Positions 59,931-64,000 of a DNA stretch of 64,000 bases are shown in pieces. Source of the DNA: Xiphydria camelus (taxonomy: Eukaryota; Arthropoda; Insecta; Hymenoptera; Xiphydriidae); the NCBI GenBank assembly GCA_963678675.1, contig OY783194.1, forward strand, positions 27,630,278 through 27,694,277, given 5' to 3'. Position 1 is the first letter of the stretch; the number at the start of each line of letters is the position of its first letter. The position numbers and the translations under genes are program-made. The notes below the pieces were generated by a model. The model was not told where the DNA came from. It searched no databases and saw nothing but the letters and a program-made list of their open reading frames with translations.

Positions 59931-60329
59931 TAAGTAACGTCACTGAGGTTAACAGTAGGCAGCGAAAAAAAAATTAATATCTTATAAGGAGTATTATATC
60001 GAATTCGTATTTCAGATCAGAAGAAGGAGCATAAGATCCGGTGCTCTACAGGCTACGTCGTAGGACCATGCAGAGCAATCCAGTCGTGACTGAAGATTTG
60101 GCTCCACATCTCCCGAAGATTCCTCGACAGCGATATCTGGTTCCATTTGAGAGGAATGTGCATGTTTTCTCCAGTGTCATTAACCAATTTAGTCTGAAAC
60201 CTCATAGATTACTACATAATCGAAATTGAATAAGTCATCCGTCAAATTGACAGGGTTCCCTAATTTAGTGTAAAATCTCATAGATTCTTAAGATAATATT
60301 ACTTCTGTTGCCTGTAGTTTAATATATAT

Positions 60330-61205
60330 ATTTAACTTAACTTTTATTAAGTAATAATCAGGCCAAAAACCAACAAAAATCACTACACGTCTGACATTTC
60401 GGTTCCTTTTCGAACCCTCTCCGGAGACACAATGAAGGATTCGTTCGAAGAAGAACCGAAACGTCAGACATGCAGTGATTTTTGTTGTTTTTTGGCCTCA
60501 TTATTACCTAATAAAAGTTAAGTTAAATTTATATTAAACTACAGGCCACAGAAGTAATATTATCTTAAGAATCTATGAGATTTTAGACTAAATTGGTGGA
60601 ATACTTTTCCGTACATTATATTTCGCTGTACAAGAAAGGTATAGGTATTCAATTTCGATTGTTTAATAATATATGAGGTTAATTTAACTTAACTTTTATT
60701 GGGTAACAATCAGGCCAAAAAAGCAACAAAAATTACTACACGTCTGACGCTTCAATTCCTCTCCGAACCCTCTCCGAAGACACAATGAAGGATTCATTCT
60801 AAAAAAGAACCGAAACGTCAGACGTGCAGTGATTTTTCTTGTTTTTTGGCCTGATTATTACCTAATAAAAGTTAAGTTAAATTAATATTAAACTACAGGC
60901 GACAGAAGTAATATTATCAGAATCTATGAGATTTTAGACCAAATTGTTAGAATACTTTTCCGTACATTATATTTTGCTGTACAAGAGAGGTATAGGTATT
61001 CAATTTAGATTGTTGTAACTTTTATTGGGTAACAATCAGGCCAAAAAAGCAACAAAAATTACTACACGTCTGACGCTTCGATTCCTCTCCGAACCCTCTT
61101 CGGAGACAAAATGAAGGATTCGTTCGAAGAGGAACCCAAACGTCAGACGAGCAGTGATTTTTGTTGTTTTTTGGCCTGATTATTACCTAATAAAAGTTAA
61201 GTTAA
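60330..61205. repeat. Array of three ~200-bp palindromic units
   Basis: Units centred near 60430, 60780 and 61110 each run from an ACTTTTATT...CAATCAGGCC-type arm to its complement. Inside are an inner palindrome around CGTCTGAC/GTCAGACG and a CGAACCCTCT core. AACAAAAAT starts recur at 60372, 60725 and 61051, so the period is 353 and then 326 bp. The spacers share AGAATCTATGAGATTTTAG. It is non-coding. Confidence 0.8.
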
Positions 61206-61694
61206 ATGAATCTCATATATTATTAAACAATCGAAATTGAATAAGTCACCCGTCAAATTGACGGGGTTCCGTAAACCTAGTGATAGTAAAGTAGGAATAA
61301 TAAAATTTTACTCGTCTTAGTATTATACATTATTTTTCTAAATTTGTAATGCTATCGCTATATATTGTAACCCAATTTTAATTATCAATAAAATATAAAA
61401 ATTTAATTCTAACCTCAAATGTTCTTCATTACCGACTCATTACCGACAACGCAACCTTGTCCCAAGCGCCATAGTCTACCTTGAAACAAGCTTGCATAGC
61501 ATACTGTCACAACATTGAAACGCGTAACGGATTTGCCTTGCATCAGCCTTGTTTTGCAACCTTGCCGCAAGGTTCTACCTTGCCGGCCAACCTTGTAACA
61601 AGCTTATTTCGGGGTACGATTTCTACCTGGGCTGTTTTAACGCTATTATCTCGTTCTCTATGACTCACACAAAAATGAAAGAAGTTATTCCTGT

Positions 61695-62075
61695 TAGACC
61701 ATGAAATTGTCTAACTAAATGGCCCCATACACTTTCCAGATACACCTTACCGTTTTCGAGATACGATGCTGCGAAGTTTGTGGAAGCATTCATTTCCACA
61801 TCACCTTTGAGGTAGAATGCGCGGCGCGTTTTTTGATATGGTTTCCCTAGTAGGTTTTTTTCCCTTTTCCCGTCTTACTCATGCTGTTAGATCATGAAAT
61901 TATCTAACTAAATGGCCCCATACACCTTTCAGATACACCTTACCGTTTTCGAGATACGATGCTGCGAAGTTTGTGGAAGCATTCATTTCCACATCACCTT
62001 TGACATAGAATGCGCGGCGCGTTTTTTTTATATGGTTTCCCTAGTAGGTTTTTTCCTTTTCCCGTCTTACTCGGC
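61695..62075 (+). repeat. Direct duplication of ~192 bp
   Basis: AAATGGCCCCATACAC, ACACCTTACCGTTTTCGAGA and TTTCCCTAGTAGG occur in order twice, 192 bp apart, with minor differences. It lies in the right part of the 58315-62514 element. The repeated reading frame is an artefact of the duplication. Confidence 0.85.
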
Positions 62076-62516
62076 CTATAACTCGGTTGAGACTGAATAT
62101 AGTCAAATAAAAACCCGAAATTGTTCTTGAAACAATTGAGTAACGGTCGGCGAGACCGTTCCGGGAAACAGGGACCTGAGAATTTGGCTATTTTTGCATT
62201 TTTCCTCATATTCAGCTACATATCTCGAGAACGGTTAGGCGTATTTACGTCAAATCTATTTTTTAGGTATTAAAAATTGAGATCTTCAGCTTTTGTAATA
62301 GGTATTTTTCACGTTGGAGCGATAGGAAGCAAGATAACAAAATCCGCAACCTTTGACCTCCTATATGTCACGAAGCACCATTGCGTCGGTGGCGTAACTT
62401 TCAGGCATATATTGGTACATCATAATAAGCAGTTTAAAATAAAAAAATTTCGGTGAGCTCGATTTTTAGAAGATTGCATGATTTTCAAGCTAAATGTCCT
62501 GGACTATACCGGGACG

Positions 62517-64000
62517 AAAATTCTCTGACGCAAAACCGTGCGTCGCGCTGCCAGTGCGGGCTAAAGTGTCGTTGACGAGAGCTCGCGCGGAAGGGAGACG
62601 TTTCCTCATACAGGATAAGCGCGGCAAGTAGGTATCGATCTCGATCGTCAGCCGCGATGAACTGCTATCCGAGGAAAAGCGCTTTACGAGGTTCCCACAT
62701 GCAGTCGTTGCGTAATTACTAGTTGAACAGGAATATTAGAGGTGTTAAAAGGTGCGATGAAAACGATATCGTCGTTTCACTACGCTGTAAAATGTAATCT
62801 ACGTCGAAGTCGCAATTTTGGAGTTCATTCAAGGGGTTTTTTCCTTTGTCGTTGATGTCGTATGGGTGAAGAGGGGAAGGTAAACTAGAGGAGTTAGAAG
62901 AGCAAAGTTGGATTATTTTAAAAAATACACGGATTACAGTTATTTGAAATTCCACTCTATTTCAAACCTACGTTATAATATAACCTACATTCTGTTATCG
63001 CATTCACATTAACCTTCACCGACGGTCGAGAACATATAACGGTTTCCGAACAAAATTTACCGATGCTTCAGCAAAGTAAAATACAGTCAAAAAAGTTTAC
63101 TACGCGAATAAAATATCTTACGACTGGAATCTTGATAAATATTTGCGTAAAGACAATATGTAGCTTATCTCTCTCTGATGCTGTATGCAGCGCAGATAGA
63201 ATATAACCATAATAGTAATACCGTGGGGTCCTCCTACCTGCTCCATCACATGGCCTAAAGTTTCATCAGCTAACTTGACGGTTTAGTTATCCAAGCAAGT
63301 TGGAAATGCTGTCGAAAATTTGTTTCCAACGTGCATTAGTTCACTAACTGAATATGTGCAGCGTTACAGTCTCAGCCGTGCACAGGCATCGACTGAATAT
63401 AGGTATATCATGGGTCTCAGTGGAACACTGTCGCTTTATAGCTTTCTAAAGCCGAATGGAGTCAGAACGGGTAGATGCTGAGTAGTGTTAATAAAATATT
63501 TCAAGGCATATTAACCACTGAGAAGCTCGCACTGATTTCTTCATTTTTCGTTGGTGCTAAAAGTGTACACTAGATTTTGTAGTACATTTCTTAGCCGTCT
63601 ATTTACGATATTTTAGATGACTGATGTATTATTTTTTCAAACAGATTTAATCTGATAGTATCTTATTTCAATGCTGTACCGGGTTTTTTTATTTATACTA
63701 TACATTGAACATATTCACAGTTTATTTTTCTTTACGGCTACAAGATATTTTTGAGCAGCCAGAAATAATTGTACGAGTGTAGCGACCAGCAGATCATTAG
63801 TTAGACGCATTATGGGCAATTAGTAATTTTGATCTTGAACCGCTTTCTTCTTCTCGAAATAGAAAGGATCCAGCAGAGCGATTCCAATGTTCTCCATCGT
63901 CAGAATGAATCCTTCAAAGTGTACTCCGAATCACATTCTAATTGAACGATCAAACAATTTAACGCCAATCTCATTTATTCGCGACACTCTCACTCGATGC
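62517..64000. other. Unassigned DNA to the window end
   Basis: AT-rich with no recognised gene or repeat. The 78-codon minus frame at 62719-62955 has no family signature. Confidence 0.4.

Larger units (their letters stand above)
58814..61631. mobile_element. Nested element with CCCAGGTAGAAATC ends
   Basis: Starts CCCAGGTAGAAATCTGT, and the complement of its right end reads CCCAGGTAGAAATCGTACC. Both terminal regions hold many CAAGGTT/AACCTTG motifs in both orientations over about 200 bp. The middle has an exon-like segment (59772-59930), a run of palindromic repeats (60330-61205) and AT-rich DNA. No transposase is recognised, so it depends on another copy. The end family recurs as a fragment at 12978-13053. 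Confidence 0.72.
58315..62514. mobile_element. TIR transposon, ~320-bp TIRs, split by a nested element
   Basis: TA precedes GTCCAGGACATTTAG at 58315 and follows its complement at 62514, which suggests a TA target. Inverted blocks continue inward for about 320 bp on each side, to about 58630 and from about 62180. They share ATCGAGCTCACCGAAATTTTT, TATTATGATGTACCAATATA and CGTTCTCGAGATATGTAGCTG. After removing the nested insertion (58814-61631) the element is about 1.38 kb with no transposase frame, so it is non-autonomous. Confidence 0.8.

Noticed and set aside
60330..61205. Direct repeats with spacers, CRISPR-like at first sight
   Set aside because: Units are about 200 bp and palindromic, spacers are themselves similar, and the host is eukaryotic.

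Overview
The window looks like insect nuclear DNA, tentatively Hymenoptera. It is AT-rich with CpG-rich islands and has intron-split genes, microsatellites, an intact-looking BEL/Pao LTR retrotransposon, non-LTR (LINE) fragments and many foldback or MITE-like elements. The species call is inference. No prokaryotic operon, CRISPR array or rRNA gene is visible. Two host genes can be supported. One is a five-exon sperm-protein gene with THEG repeats (48609-54101, +). The other is a small single-exon gene for a secreted four-cysteine peptide (21288-21506, -) with its own TATA box and poly(A) signal. Repeat boundaries below were read by eye and may be off by a few bases.

Layout. 1-10675: mostly unassigned DNA with three foldback MITEs (3717-3899, 5851-6243, 7472-7731). 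10676-13345: a mosaic of dispersed repeats, including one arm of a 660-bp family that ends in a hairpin, a 22-bp minisatellite, a foldback, a transposon-end fragment and an (AAT)n tract. 13655-20757: a complete BEL/Pao element with 836/835-bp LTRs, AGCCC target duplication, tRNA-Tyr primer-binding site, gag, protease, RT/RNase H and integrase. Gag and protease share a frame separated by one UGA CUAG stop. The protease and RT frames are separated by a 19-G run, and the RT-RNase H tether appears deleted. 21.2-21.7 kb: the secreted-peptide gene. 22.9-28.3 kb: a chain of foldbacks, with a 246-bp tandem repeat and its inverted copy, a transposase remnant, a 320-bp-arm palindrome, a foldback carrying a tRNA-Ser-like pol III unit in each arm, and an element with apparently perfect 242-bp inverted repeats.

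28.3-48.2 kb: long stretches without a recognisable gene, holding microsatellites, a 60-bp-stem hairpin and short dispersed repeats. 48.2-54.1 kb: the THEG-like gene, with a TAA-flanked MITE about 150 bp upstream of the start codon and a 5'-truncated LINE in the third intron, antisense to the gene. 57.4-62.5 kb: a second LINE 3' end, a (GA)n tract, and a TIR transposon (58315-62514) interrupted by another element (58814-61631) that carries an array of palindromic repeats.

The most notable points are the candidate stop-codon readthrough signal in the BEL element, the tRNA-like units in inverted arms, the perfect 242-bp inverted repeat, the shared subterminal motif linking two repeat families, and four independent G/C homopolymers of 19-20 nt, one of which breaks the retrotransposon reading frame.
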